Of a stretch of 64,000 nt of DNA, positions 10,330-22,752 are shown one piece after another. The DNA is from Hydractinia symbiolongicarpus (lineage: Eukaryota; Cnidaria; Hydrozoa; Anthoathecata; Hydractiniidae), in assembly GCF_029227915.1 (NCBI RefSeq), contig NC_079889.1, positions 9,860,001 through 9,924,000 of the forward strand. The letters are read 5' to 3'. The notes under the pieces were generated by a model that was given only the letters and a program-made list of their open reading frames with translations, was not told the DNA's origin and ran no database searches. A program made the position numbers and the translations under genes. How positions within the stretch are numbered: position 1 is the stretch's first letter; the number at the start of each line of letters is the position of its first letter.

Positions 10330-13300
10330 CTAGTTGTTGCTGTTATGGTAGTTCTTCCACTCATGTCGGCAGTATTCGCTCTGGACGACATTTTCAGCTT
10401 GAATACCACGTCTAGAAAAACAACAAAAACTTGTCAGTAATACAAAGTAATCAAGGCAAAAGTTACTGTACACTACGCGAAATAAAACTTCTGAAGAGAA
10501 GCAAATACATAAACTCGGCAAGGCAAATTAAATTTTAAAGCTAAGCGAAACAATTTCCTGAAGGGAGGTAAATAAAGTAACCAACGCAAAGTTCTTATCA
10601 CACTGAGTGAAAAAACTGCTGAAGGAAAGTGAAGTAAATAAAGTATAGGCGATTGAAAATTTCTGTAGATGAGCGGGCAAAATGTTGTGCAGACTAGGGC
10701 TAAATTTCGCAAATATAATTTTGTTTACGACAGGTTTAAAACTAACCCACCTGCTAAGGATGTTGGCCTAAAACTAAGCCAAAAATAAGCAACTGGTTTA
10801 GCAACTCGTAGGCAAAAAGGCCCCTTATCTTTAGCACCTGTGACTAAATTGAAGTTGGTTATATAAAACGCGTGGGCAAGTAAACAAAGTTATCGAGACA
10901 GAACTTTAATAAGACGAGGCAAATGAACCCAACCCGCCAAATAAATGTTGCAAATTTTTACACAAAATTTCATTTCTCTGCATAATAATTAAATGCAATA
11001 CCTCAAATATCTACATCTATGTTCCCATATTCTCTTCGTAGCATCGTTGATATCAGTTGTTGTTTTTGAGCTCCACAGTCTCTCACCGACAGATAAGCCG
11101 CGACCCCTAAACAAAATAAAGATACAAATATGGATTCTGATATTTTCCTAAACCTATACTCGGGCACAACATGTTGAATAACAAGGGTTAATAATTGATA
11201 CTTCATCAAGCTCATATGCTCCTAGATTTGAATAATTGTTGCGAATTTCGCAGAGCTACCTCAATAAATACGCCTATCTCACCTCAATAAATACGCCTGA
11301 AAAATATAATTGCGAAATAATACTAGTCCGATAGCGAAAAAAATTCGCGAAATATCCCAGTATGGTTGGTTCGCAAAATGTGATCATCGCAAAATGCATT
11401 CTTAAGGCCTCAGGAAAATAACTCAAAATTAAAAAACATTGCGAAAAAAGTGGGCATGAATTCAAAGAGACACGAAACACACCGACTTCGAAAATAACTG
11501 CAGAAAATGGAGAAAAAATGTTATAAAAGACACGTTTTTCGTCCTACCATGTTCTAGCAATCAAGTTCGTTCCATCCACCCATTCTCCCCACATACACGC
11601 AGTTCCACCAATGACAAGATTCTTCTGTTCTTCTGTACCGTTGAAACCTTGAGGATCGCATTTGTAATACTAAAAAGTATTCACAATATATATTAAACAG
11701 AAGAAACATGAAACTTTTACACGATTTGTTATAAAAGTAAACATGTTGCAAGGTTTGAGATGTGGCTCAAGAGGCTAACAAAATAAGTTAATTCAATATG
11801 CAAAATCTTTAACTAGAATCATGACACATCTTGGTTTGAATGAGTCTACTCAGACCTACGATTTCTTAAAGGGGATACGAACGACTCCATAGGCTTAATC
11901 TTCACAATTTCCAAAGAATGGCGTGTAATAAACGGACCAGACAAAAGGTCAAATGCAAGAAATTATACACACTTGAGAACCATCATGGCGGTAGAATAAG
12001 CTACAGTCTGTAAAATATATTAAATAGCAGTAAATCGAAAGTTACATTTTAGTAATCCAATATATGTAGTAGAAGCTTTTCTGCCGTTTTCAGTTATATA
12101 TCGATGCCCAATATAATACTGTTTTTTTCCTCAGTGATCATAAACCTTTCCACCGCCATTTAGCTCGACTTTTGTGTAAGTCACTGAAGTCGAAAACCAA
12201 CAGCCGTTTTGTAGCTCTTTTAAGCTTAATCGAAAGCAATAGAGTTATAGAAATACACATACGTTAGGCCAGTCTGGACCATAGGATATATAATTCAAAT
12301 ACCAACACGAAGAAAGAATAGAACGATAACCCAGCGCAGTAACCTTGGCCATCTCGTTCTGCCATCCACCTTTCCAAACATTCACAACTGTGTCGGCTTT
12401 CACCTAAAATAAATGGCGAAATAAATTGCAACATTTTGACAACAGATGTGTTCTGTTAAACAGTTGGATTGAATCACTCCATCTTGTGAGAAGGAGGCTG
12501 TGGTCACTACTATGAGCCAATACACAGGTCCCTTTTCATCCCAAAAACACTACTTAGGGTGGATTGAAGTTTTCAGTCAAGATGTTCATTTGAAGTAGTC
12601 TTAAAAATGCAAACCACTTTCAAAAGTTAAAATTATATATTTTCTTGTGATTGTCAGGGTAATAATTTTGAATTTGAGATTATATATTCATCTGCGTAAA
12701 TTTTTGCTTTATAATTATATTTTCGACACCTCAGAATGTTATCTTTATGTTATGTTATTTACAATAAAAAAGGGTGTGGTCAGAAGGTTCTAAAGTAATC
12801 AAATGGCTACAGGGAGAGGAAAGTTTTATTCCAATTTAAGCATTATTAAATATCAACACATTTTTATGAGGATATAAAGGCTTAAAATGCAAGAAAATGT
12901 AGGCAAATGACCTAACCTTACCTAAATTCGAATTCTAGTCACATATTCTAGTTGAGATTTTTTTCTTAATATTTATACAGGAAAGCAAAAACCAAAAAAC
13001 AAAATTAAATCGCACAATTCTGACATAGTGAACCAACAAAACTTAGAATGGGATTGCCACAACTCTTCAACAAAATATAAATCCCCACCTTAACTTGATT
13101 ATCGATAACTTCTTGCCAAATAACATAATTCTTCTTCAGACTACCAACAATGTCTAATAACCTAAAATAAAAACAAAAATAATAAAAAATACTAATAAAT
13201 TTAAAAATATCCAAACAGGACATTAGTTACCCCGATGGCGGTGTCATTGTCATTATACAGAACAGAAATGTATAGCGATGTATAACAAACCTTTGTTCGT

Positions 13301-16300
13301 AGTATTGTTCCAACATGGAGTAGTTTTTGCCCATACCTTTATCTTGCATCCATTTTGCAATGTTAGGGTTGCTCTTCCTAAAGGCGAGCAAAGTTAATTT
13401 TTATAATAGTTGTATTCTGTCTCTGGAAATATGTCAGTTTGTCACGCAAAATGGTACCACAAGTAGCAAGAGGCAGGTAATGCGGTATAAAAAGGATGGG
13501 CAAACTCATGGGGTTTTTTCACAGCCTTCTGACTATTAGTAATTATCTCAGTTCTAGTATAAAAATAATCTTTCCTGAAGTAGGGACATATTTTAGCTTG
13601 GTTTTAGTTTGACTTGATAGCCCAATTTAGTTTATTCGCGCAAATATACTTCTTAAACACAACAATGAAAACTAGCAAGTGTATAAAAAAAATGTATTTT
13701 TTGGGTACCACAGTCCATAAATCATCAAACAATACCTTACTAGTCGTTAGCCCATAGAAAAATCCATGGGTTCGCGTGTCGCAGCTAAGCTACCATTTTG
13801 CATGACAGACGGACGGACGGACAGACGTATACGGGCATTATAATATAGATAAGTGACGTCATTAATATTCAGCCTTCTCATTGCAAAGAGATAAAGCTAT
13901 AGGTTAGAATTGCGTGCTAAATGTGTTCTTTCCATCTGGTTGCGCAACCATTATGAAAAACTACTCCTAAAAGTGCTTTACTGGTTCCCAGACTACGCTC
14001 TATGAAAGTCGATAATAAACCAACCTTTTTTGAGGGCTTGGCAATTGCATGCTTATTTTGATTCTGTTTGTTTATTTATTTATTATTGGAAAGTAAATTT
14101 TCCGATGAAACAAGATTAACTTGTAAAACCTCAGAAATCATCTTAAATTTACTATTCACACAAAAATATGTTTAATGCAGTTCTTAAACCATGTTTTGTT
14201 CAGTTAAGATTAATTATTAATTAAAAAATAAACATTACCCTTTCATTTATAAACTAATCAACGTACCAGCAGTCAAAGCTAACTTCATCACCACCCAGAT
14301 GAAGGTATGTGTCAGGAAACACTTTTGCCACTTCGCCAAAGAACTCTTCTAAGAATGCATAATTACTCTCTACCGTTGGATCAATTGGACCCAAGTTTCT
14401 AAAATAATGCAATTATTACAGAACCACTAACTATGTAGTATTGTTCATAATCCAATTGAAATTGGGGAGGATTGTTCACAGGTATACTTAATTTAGTAAA
14501 TTTCACTAAAAACTCGGGAGATTAATAAAGACAGAAATTATTACCATTAAGGGATCTAAAACTTGCTCAATTAATAGGAGATTTCAGCTTAGGTCAAACG
14601 CTCACTTTTTTAAATGCACTTATACTAAATCTGACCATACTAAAAAATGTGAGGTCAACATAGTGGTATACTCCTCATATAAAATCAGACATTGCAGTTA
14701 CTTATAAAATCTCCCTTGTGTCTGCGCTAGTTGCAACTCTAAAAATTAACTTACCCATTCGGTTTGCCACCAGAATAACAGGGAGTCAATAAATTGGGAA
14801 TACTATACCACGATTGTGTGTGTCCCTAAAGTAAATGCCTTTTTCCGTCACATTCTTGTTTTGTCAGAAGCGTGCAGCTGTCTACATGGTTGTAGCGATA
14901 CAGCAAAAAAATCACATTCCCAACAGAAATACTCTATGCTATGAACAACCTCAAGAGAGTAGCTAATGGTAAGCGTTGTGTGATACTTACAGGAGTGTCA
15001 AACTCAGGAATGACCCGAACTCCACGAAGGTTTGCGTAAGAAACTACATTCTGAATGTCTTGTGGGGTGTAAATATGAGTTTTGTTATTCCATGCGCCCT
15101 GTATGAAAAGTAGGTAAAAATAAGATAAAATCAATACTTAAATATCAGGGGAATTAACTTAGAAACATTGAAGGAAAGAATATTTTTTAAAAAAGTTGTC
15201 TAAGTTTAACAGTAGAAAACAAGTGTGTTCACACCTACCGTTAAATGTAATGATGGAAACTTTTCACTGACAAAAGGAAAAGATGGATCGTCAACTACAT
15301 GCCAGTGGAGAACATTGTATTTGCTGTATGCAAGAGCATCCTAAAATAAAAAACAAATCCAACAAGATATAAATCAGTGATTTAAGTTCCTCATTTTGCC
15401 TTTTTTTTAATTAAAGGACTCGACCAACGTTAAATATTAAGGTGTGCTTAATTGATGAATAAAAATTTGGCAAAGCAACCACACGTATGAAAGAGGTACT
15501 ATTAAAATACAGGCGCAAAACGACACAAGAAAAGACAGCCTTTCAAGGCCTTAACTCTTTCTATACCACGTGAATTTCATGGTAAATTTGGTAGCCCTTG
15601 AAAAAGCCTTATATCTTTTGATTGAAACATTATTAGGAAATCTATGACCCCTCAAAAGAAAGGTAAAAGATCAAGGATTCCAAATAAAAAAAAAAATTTC
15701 AAAATTCATAATGGCCAAAATCCATAATGGCGGAAAAGCTGTTGAAATTTTTAGAGAAAATGGTAAGTTTTTATATTCTCTTGTTTCTAACTTGTTTTCA
15801 CATAGTTGTAGGGTGATTTCTTTGCTTAAAAAGTTGTACCCCATTATATTTCTGACACTTTACAAAAAATTTCAGGTCAAAAGGACTATTAGTTCCGGAG
15901 TTATGGTCAAATTAAGCCGGTTTCTTATTTTAGTAAGAATGTAACCGTAAAATATTCATAAAAAATGGAAAAGTGTACCCTAAATAAAGTCTAATAACAT
16001 AATACTTACTAGTTCCTAGAAAGTCAATGACCCCTCAAAAGAAAGGTAATGTATCAAAGATTTTTATTGTGAAAAAAAAAAGAAAATCTAAACCGGTTGA
16101 AATCCATAATGGCGGAAAAGATGTGAAAATTTCTTCAAAATTGTGCGTAAAAATGAATTATTTGATCAAAAAATGACTTCCACTTGGTTTTAGAGTGATG
16201 TTTTTGCTTACAAAGTTGTACCCCATTATATTTCTGACACTTTGCAAAAAATTTCAGGTCCAAAGGACTATTAGTTCCGGAGATATGGTCAAACTAAGCC

Positions 16301-19300
16301 GGTTTCTTATTTTAGTAAAAATGTAACCGTAAAATATTCATAAAAAATGGAAAAGTGTACCCTAAATAAAGTCTAATAACATAATACTTACTAGTTCCTA
16401 GAAAGTCAATGACCCCTCAAAAGAAAGGTAATGTATCAAAGATTTAATTTTGAAGAAAAAAAAGAAAATCTAAACCCATTGAAATCCATAATGGCGGAAA
16501 AGCTGTGAAAATTTCTTCAAAATTGTGCGTAAAAATGAATTATTTGATCAAAAAATGACTTCCACTTGGTTTTAGAGTGATATTTTTGCTAACAAAGTTG
16601 TACCCCATTAAAATTCTGACACCTTGCAAAAAATTTCACGTCCAAAAGACAATTAGTTCCGGAGATATGGTCACATGAAGCAGCCTCCTCCTATTTAGAG
16701 AATTATCGTAAACCGACGAATAATCGGTTCAAATCCTAATAAAGAACAGGAATACAAACAAAAGAAAATTTGCACAAATGAATGTTTTTCCTAGTGTTTG
16801 AATGTTGTATGCCACTTCTGAAAACAATTATTTTCTTTTGTAAAGTGCAAATAAACATCACATTGTGGAGCAGAACACTTCGTGTAAACACGGACTTGCT
16901 TCTTCAACTCTGCGTAACAGACTTTACAATTTCGTTTCTCTTCGGTGAATACCGGCATATGTTCAGTGTTATATCTCTTATCAATGGGAGCTTGGAAGTT
17001 ATTGTAAACAGGAGGATCTGCATACTCTTCCATACTGGTTAGTTGCCTGATAACAGCCTCGATTTCTAAAATGATCGATGAACGGTGCGACCTTCTTTAG
17101 CTTATGACCTTGTTCCTCCTCCTCAGGATCCACAACATGTAGCATGGACAACAAAGCGTAGAACCTACTCCTGGACAGCATCTCCCTTGCCCATAAACCA
17201 TGAAACAGTGATTTGACACTCCAGTATCGGTCGTGTCGCGGTAGCTGCACGATACCCATGTACATAAGTAAAGCGATAAATTGCTTCATCTCGTGGACAG
17301 AGGTTTCTTTCCATGACCCATCTTTTTTTGCACAACTTTTCTTTTTGCTGATGTTTCTCCAGCCATATGTATTAGTATGCTTCACTATATCCTGAATCAA
17401 TTCCTCACTAAAGAATAGTTGGAAAAAATCAATTTCTTGAACGCCGCGTATCAATGGAACATCACAATGCAATCCTGGGTCACGTGTCGGAGTAAAATCT
17501 GGTAGAATGTTTGGAGTATCTGGATCATCATAACTCTTGGTATTCTTATGTGCTACTGGCTCCTTATTAGCTGGCTTCTTATTGGCTGGTTTCTTGTTAG
17601 CTGGCTTCTTTTTACCTTTTTTTGTAGAGGTATGTTTCTCGCAAATGTTTTCTTTGTTATCGCAGTCATCATCGGTTGACCCCAAATCAATAACCTGCTT
17701 TCGAGGACGGCGCGTGCGACGAGAAATTCTCGTACTGGGCTCATTAGTGACTGTGGCATGGTCAGGAACATTATTATTGGCACAGAATGTTAGAGAAACA
17801 GCAGAATTTAGAGCAGTTACTTGACTTTCATTGTTCAACGTTTCAGTCGAGTTTGTGGACAGCGGCGGTGGCGGTGAAGAAGGAGGCGGTGATGAGCGAC
17901 CGACAAGATTGCTTTCAACATCAGCATTTGGATCACTAAAAATAAAAGGAAGCAATCACCCTGAGAAAAGTCTTACCATCACCTTTTATTGAGACTGTTT
18001 AAAAGTAGACATCAAGTATGTTACATAAAATAATTACAAGACAGGTTCCAAGCGAGAAACGCATAAGCACAGAAAAAGGACGATAAAGCACTTACTTTTC
18101 ATCCCAATCCGAGTAGTAACCCAATAAAGCATTATCTATTCTTTCTTCTTCGTCACTACTGAGGCCCCCATGACATGAATCGATGTCAGAATCATCAGTT
18201 TCAAGCATATAATTGACAGCATCTTCAAGAGAAATTCTCCTTGAGCTTCCAGCCTTCGCCATTTTGTTTTTTGAATGTTTGTGATGTTGCTGGCCCGAAT
18301 CTACAACTCACACGGAAACGAAAATACTTGAATCTGATTGGCTGATTCAAAAGCCGTATTTTGAGCTTTTATAGCCTGCGAGACGACCAGTGGTTGTTTC
18401 ACAATTCGATTTTGAAGTCATCAGTCCCACAGGACTGATTTTAGCTGGGGCGGTATAGAAAGAGTTAACCTGCCATTTTCAAAGTGTATATACAGCCTGA
18501 CTGTTGTATTGCTGTTCTTTGTTGCAATTACAGAAAATTTTATACAGTCATAGCAGTAAAAGAAGTATCAGGGCTCAGAGGCAAGAGCTGTACATACTTA
18601 TACACAGAACACTGTTATACCAATACAAGGCTAGTTCTTTATTTGTCATAAATTCTCCTGATAATAGTTTACAATGTCAAAAACAACTTACAATAAACTG
18701 GAAAATAATATCAATAGCAATATAATGTCTTGATGAGTCGATTAAAAAGCCACGGTGGTGAAAACGAGGAAAATCCACAATTTTGTTCTTTTGGGCGAAA
18801 TACTAAAAGAGCATGACATTAATTTACCAATAAAGTACTGGGTCAAATGTTTATATATTTTGTTTTATTTAAAGTCGACTAATTATTCACCAAACAAATT
18901 ATTTTTCAACTGTTTATTTGCTCCAAGCAACTTGTTTTGCCAATCTTAGTGAAATTGTGCATAGTTAACCGTAGTTACCATTTGACTGACAGACAACAGA
19001 GACCATTATAATATAAAATAGTTGTTAGAGCTTGGATAATCCACCGAAATTCACATCTTTTTGCTTGCGGTTTAGCATGAGCTGCTTTTGATAAATAGAC
19101 AAACGGTGGTTATTATTATAACAATTTTTGCTATAGTTTTATGTCACAATGTAAAGTATTCAAAGAAAACTCACAGTTCCAGACTCATTTTGGTACACTA
19201 CTTGACTGAAAGTTTCCAAACCTAAATGACGATGGAGTTTGCAATTTTGATGGTGGCCAGACAAAGTATTAATAATAGAAAAACTAAAATAGTTGTTACT

Positions 19301-21908
19301 TATATTTTTAAACAAACAGAAATCCCATAATTAGCTAGTCTTTCACTTAAGAAATAATGAATTTTTTTTCTAATTTGTTAGATTGTGTACACCTGCTTGG
19401 AAGAAATTAAAAAAAAAAAACAATACAAGACAGTAGCTAAGAAAATTGTCAAGTGTATATTAGATTTGCCATCAAGGATATAAAGACCAGTATACCTCGA
19501 AGGGCACCCCAAACAGTGTTTGCTGATAAACTGGATGTTGGTGCATTGACCACCAAAGTATCTGAAACAGAGAACTTAGTGGATTTAAGAGAATTAAATG
19601 GATTTGCACTGTAACAACTTTTCAAAGGAAATAAAAATTCTAATCAATTCTATTAACATTATATGCTATACATGTCCAAGTAAAATATGTAAGCAAAAAA
19701 TGTGATACTTAAAACAGAAAACCTTTATTTCTATTACTCACATGACTCATCTGTTGTAAGATCCATTGGAGCATAATCATACTGAACATTCACTTCTAGA
19801 GATGACAGCAAAGAAAGACCTGGAGCTGGTGCTTCTTTCTCTGGGAACGTAAGTCCTTGATACCTTTTGATTGCTTCAGTTATGACGTCTGAAGATTTTC
19901 CAGTCAATTTGAACCTAAAATTAAGGGGAAAAAATCGCTAACAGGAACAACAGAGAGGCACATTTTAAAGAAAGTATAAATAGACCACTATTCATTGCTT
20001 TCTAACAAAAGTTTTGCCCTGTCAAAGAAAATTTGGGCAAAAGATCTTCATTTTAGAGAGGGGGCAGGAATATTGCCTGCCCTAAAATATTTTATACACT
20101 GATGAAATTTTGTGGCTGCATAAACACCAACTTCAAGGAAAAACGAACACAAAAAATTGCTTTCCTCGTCTTTTAATTGGTTATCAACATCAAAAGTGCA
20201 TTCAATTGATTGTTTTCATTAAGTAATACGGTTATATGGCAATGCTGGAAATTCTTTAAAATTATTTTAAGCAAAATTTGGTTTTATAAGTAATAAATGT
20301 GCAGGTGCCATTAAAAAACAAAGTAAGGCGGTGTTTGTATTATTATTTGTAAAGTCATCACAAGCAAATAGGAAAAAATATGCTTCGTTTTCAAATTAAA
20401 AAAATCTAAAGTTTATCCAGTGGTTCAAATAACACTTCAAAATTCATTCAGAAAATTTAGCTACATTTTAACAAAATTTATACAAAAAATATATACATCG
20501 GATGTGGGTTTTGTTTTTAAATTTGTTTAAATAAAAATAACACATTAAAATCAATTAAATGGGACTTGTTGTGGTTTCGAATTGTTTTGTCAAATGAAAA
20601 AAAGCTTTTCTTTTACTTGCAACACTTCATGTTCTCAAAAAAATATTTAATTCATTTTATTATGAAACACCTCCAAGTTGGTAATAGAACGTTGGTCGCT
20701 TGTGCTTGAAAATACTTATGTGTATCTGTTCCGCCTGTAAGTGCAGATTTGCAGACTTGCTTCGTCCGTGCTCCGCCAGTGTCAGTTAACTGCATGGCTG
20801 GATTTCTTTTCTAAGACCAGGTTACGAACGACGAAGGGGCCAGGCAATAGAGATTCATACCTTTTGTTTTAATGCAGCTAGAGCTTCCTGAAATGCTGTC
20901 ATTACGTACGTATAGTATGCACGCTAAGTATTTAAGGCGTGTACTATGCACGCCTAACTTTACTTTATGGGGTCGGTTTGTTGCACTCGCTAACAAGGTT
21001 TTGGTGTGCAATGGCCCGCACACCAGAGATTTTACTCCTGCCCAAGCCTGTATCTGGTACAATACAACACAATAATTCGCTAAGGTCCCCAGTATAGGTG
21101 CAAATTTAAAATGCAACGAACCCCCAGTTGTTTTTGGTTCAACACTATGAATTGTTTTTTTTAGTTTTTAATTTCCATTAAGTTTTTAATTGCTTTATTG
21201 AAATATTAGAAATTAGAAACAATAATCGAAAACAAAAACACAGTTTTTTTATTAGGCTTAAATTTTGGATCCTTACTGTATCCCTGATTTCATAGGATAC
21301 CAAATAAGACAACATAAAAATATGTAATTTGTGGCGCCGTAGATTAGTGGTTATAGCTCTCGTACTCTGTGCGGGAGACTAGGGTTCGATTCCTCTTGAC
21401 GGCGATTCAACATGGGCGAGTGAATGTTACCATAGCCCCGGGTTAACCCAAGCCATGTGAGGGAAATTGGGAAGATGGCACACTGTGTGGGCCGTTGGAT
21501 GTTGCCGGGAGTTGTCTAGTAGAGCGCGGGCTCTAATTGGGTCTGCGTAGCTCAAAATGAGCATTAAATACTCTAGGACTCTCCATCTACGCCATGGCCC
21601 CTCCTGGAAATAATAGACAGGGTATATCCCTCGATATTTGTGAGGCTAGCCATGTAAAATATGCACATCTATCTATCTGTAACATTCGTAAAAACTTACG
21701 TAAATTGATCAGGGTTTAAAGTATAGTACATATTCTCTCGAGCTTCCTGTTGTGGTTTTGGCCACACGGTACCAGCAACATAATCCTTTCCAATACCAAA
21801 TCTGAAGGGTTCCTCTTCGTACAGACCAAGCGGATCAGACAAAGTTGGTTTCCCACAATGAACAGTTGCTGTTAAGAAAGCTGCTAACAAAAGCTGCACT
21901 ACATACAT
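10330..21908 (-). CDS. HEXA/HEXB: Beta-hexosaminidase (GH20), 15 exons, 542 residues
   Basis: This enzyme removes terminal N-acetylhexosamine from glycoconjugates in lysosomes. Exons, in gene order: 21908-21700, 19914-19742, 19561-19496, 19221-19175, 18802-18692, 15340-15239, 15098-14991, 14825-14755, 14398-14267, 13377-13291, 13161-13089, 12403-12263, 11669-11548, 11106-11002, 10411-10330. All borders are GT-AG and every phase agrees. Residues 1-19 are a signal peptide. The N-terminal GH20b-type domain ends near residue 165. The catalytic barrel carries FPRFHHRG (Arg182 matches the substrate-binding Arg of HEXA), HWHVVDD, the catalytic pair Asp333-Glu334 in HLGGDE, WQEV, and GERLWSS (Glu489). 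Residues 430-431 are Asn-Tyr, where human alpha has Asn-Arg and beta has Asp-Leu, so the product is neither typical alpha nor beta. Intron 5 holds a piggyBac-type element and intron 1 a SINE; the coding sequence is intact. Confidence 0.97.
11220..11500. repeat. TTCGCGAA-rich degenerate repeat in a hexosaminidase intron
   Basis: GCGAA, CGCGAAAT and TTCGC motifs cluster here more often than expected in AT-rich DNA. Similar clusters lie at 37181-37330, 38390-38760 and 57860-57930. I take them as remnants of one repeat family but cannot define its ends. Confidence 0.35.
13430..13540 (-). mobile_element. Partial copy of the GACG/GTCT-microsatellite element family
   Basis: It shares GTCACGCAAAATGGTA, ATGCGGTATAAAAAGGA and the terminal ACTAGT-like sequence with the full copies at 60686 and 61828. 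It lies in a hexosaminidase intron. Confidence 0.65.
13739..13848 (+). mobile_element. Copy of the GACG/GTCT-microsatellite element family
   Basis: It starts ACTAGTCGTTAGCCC, contains AAGCTACCATTTTGC and GACGGACGGACGGACAGACG, and ends GGGCATTATAATATAG. A short subterminal (GTCY)n-type array with a fixed tail recalls DINE-1/Helentron-associated elements; that assignment is inference. It lies in a hexosaminidase intron. Confidence 0.75.
15640..16690. repeat. Tandem repeat of about 382 bp, 2.7 copies, inside the piggyBac-type element
   Basis: The string GACCCCTCAAAAGAAAGG begins at 15646, 16029 and 16411, giving periods of 383 and 382 bp. Each unit also carries CCATAATGGCGGAAAAG and TTAGTTCCGGAG. 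The third unit is cut short. Units two and three are closer to each other than to the first. Confidence 0.92.
16791..18262 (-). pseudogene. piggyBac transposase relic, catalytic core deleted
   Basis: An intact transposase would excise and reinsert the element at TTAA. Exon 1 (18262-18096, [16 protein letters not shown], acidic tail) joins exon 2 at 17935 across a GTAAGT-AG intron in phase. Exon 2 has a proline- and serine-rich linker, a basic segment with an RRTRRPRK motif and repeated KKPAN units, and the N-terminal part of the DDE_Tnp_1_7 domain up to [13 protein letters not shown]. The frame then ends. The next open frame (17033-16791) is the C-terminal cysteine-rich zinc region ([19 protein letters not shown]). 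The roughly 250 residues holding the three catalytic aspartates are missing and the frame shifts at the junction. This copy cannot make an active enzyme. Confidence 0.93.
18966..19017 (+). mobile_element. Short remnant of the GACG/GTCT-microsatellite family
   Basis: TAGTTACCATTTGACTGACA, then a degenerate GACA/GAGAC stretch, then CATTATAATATAAAATAG. This matches the 3' half of the family. It lies in a hexosaminidase intron. Confidence 0.45.
19915..21330. other. Most of hexosaminidase intron 1
   Basis: Unstructured AT-rich sequence. The segment 20870-21080 has two similar pieces, TATGCACGC and GTGTACTATGCACGCC, and open frames on both strands, but I recognise no gene or element there. Confidence 0.4.
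21331..21676 (+). mobile_element. tRNA-derived SINE, nearly complete copy
   Basis: The head is tRNA-like: GCCGTAGATTAGTGGTTATA fits an A box and GGTTCGATTCC is a B box for RNA polymerase III. A body of about 250 bp follows, with CCCCGGGTTAACCCAAG and GTTGCCGGGAGTTG, and the tail ends in an ATCT repeat. A second copy on the opposite strand at 51373-51637 matches over almost the full length. This copy lies in hexosaminidase intron 1, antisense to the gene, about 20 bp from the exon 1 donor site. Confidence 0.9.
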
Positions 21909-22752
21909 ATTTATAGACTCTAAGAATACATAAAAGATCGTTAAAGAAAAACTGTATGATCTTAAGAAAGGTTAGTGCCACAGCCAGAACCTGCCACAGT
22001 ACAAATTTTTAACTGCTGGCCACTTAGTATTTCGGATAGCATCGGCAAATACACAGAAATTTCAGCAACATGTTATGTGCACACTAAATACTGGTAGTTG
22101 CGACCAAGACCTAGCTATAAAAGCTAGCTATATTGAAAAAGAAGAAAGACGGTGCAAAGGCAGTGCACAACAGCCTAATCTCAGAAAATGGTCTTGATCA
22201 CATAACGAAGGCGTTCCTCTTGCTGTATACTTTACCTGACGAACTGCTGAAAGTGCATGCACAAACAAATCATGTGACTTCCTTCTCTCCTCCTTTTCAG
22301 TCGAGATTGAAACTGCCGCCAAGGATTGTTTGCTGACTGTCTGTTTTTATAAGCCGATGCTAAATCATATCCACCACACAACAACCATTTCTTATCTTCG
22401 AATATATATGCGTAGCAAAGAAGATATTTACTTAACGGTAAGCTTAAACAAGTCGCATTTTTAACCAATATTGTTTCCAAGGCTCGTCGTTGCCTCGTCC
22501 CCAGGGTCTTGTGGCCCCCGAGCCGTTATTACGGAGCTTTCATGTCAACAACAAGGCAAAATACCCTGGTAACATAGTAATATCAGCAAACACCATTTGA
22601 ACGGTAGTAAACTTCATTTGAATAAGAATGGAACAAAGAACATGACTAAAACATTTGCCAGTTATATCAACAAGTGCTGATATGTACTGCACAGAGACGC
22701 ACTTCTATCAATTGAATCTCCTCAAATTAGTGATGTCAAATCCATTAAATAT
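21909..22752. other. Region between the hexosaminidase start and the retrotransposon
   Basis: It should contain the hexosaminidase promoter on the minus strand. I see no TATA box I would trust. Open frames at 22128-22480 on both strands are unsupported. The hairpin element at 22492-22570 lies here. Confidence 0.4.
22492..22570. mobile_element. Short hairpin element, GAGCCGTTA subfamily
   Basis: TGCCTCGTCCCCAGGGTCTT, the core GAGCCGTTATTACGGAG, and the right end AAAATACCCTGGTAACATAG. The right end is decayed. Confidence 0.72.

Larger units (their letters stand above)
15555..18464 (-). mobile_element. piggyBac-type DNA transposon, 2910 bp, inside hexosaminidase intron 5
   Basis: The ends are perfect 13-bp inverted repeats, CTCTTTCTATACC at 15555-15567 and its complement at 18452-18464. 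Each is bordered by TTAA (15551-15554 and 18465-18468), the hallmark duplication of piggyBac. A subterminal palindrome, TCAGTCC ... GGACTGA, lies near 18420-18440. The transposase relic is on the minus strand, the same strand as the host gene. A 382-bp tandem repeat fills the 3' third. The insertion lies between hexosaminidase exons 5 and 6, so the host protein is unaffected provided the intron is still spliced. Confidence 0.95.

Noticed and set aside
17537-17824. Plus-strand frame with repeated LLAGF units
   Set aside because: It is the antisense reading of the KKPAN repeats in the piggyBac transposase relic.
22128-22480. Overlapping frames on both strands upstream of the hexosaminidase
   Set aside because: No codon-like composition difference and no splice signals; probably chance.
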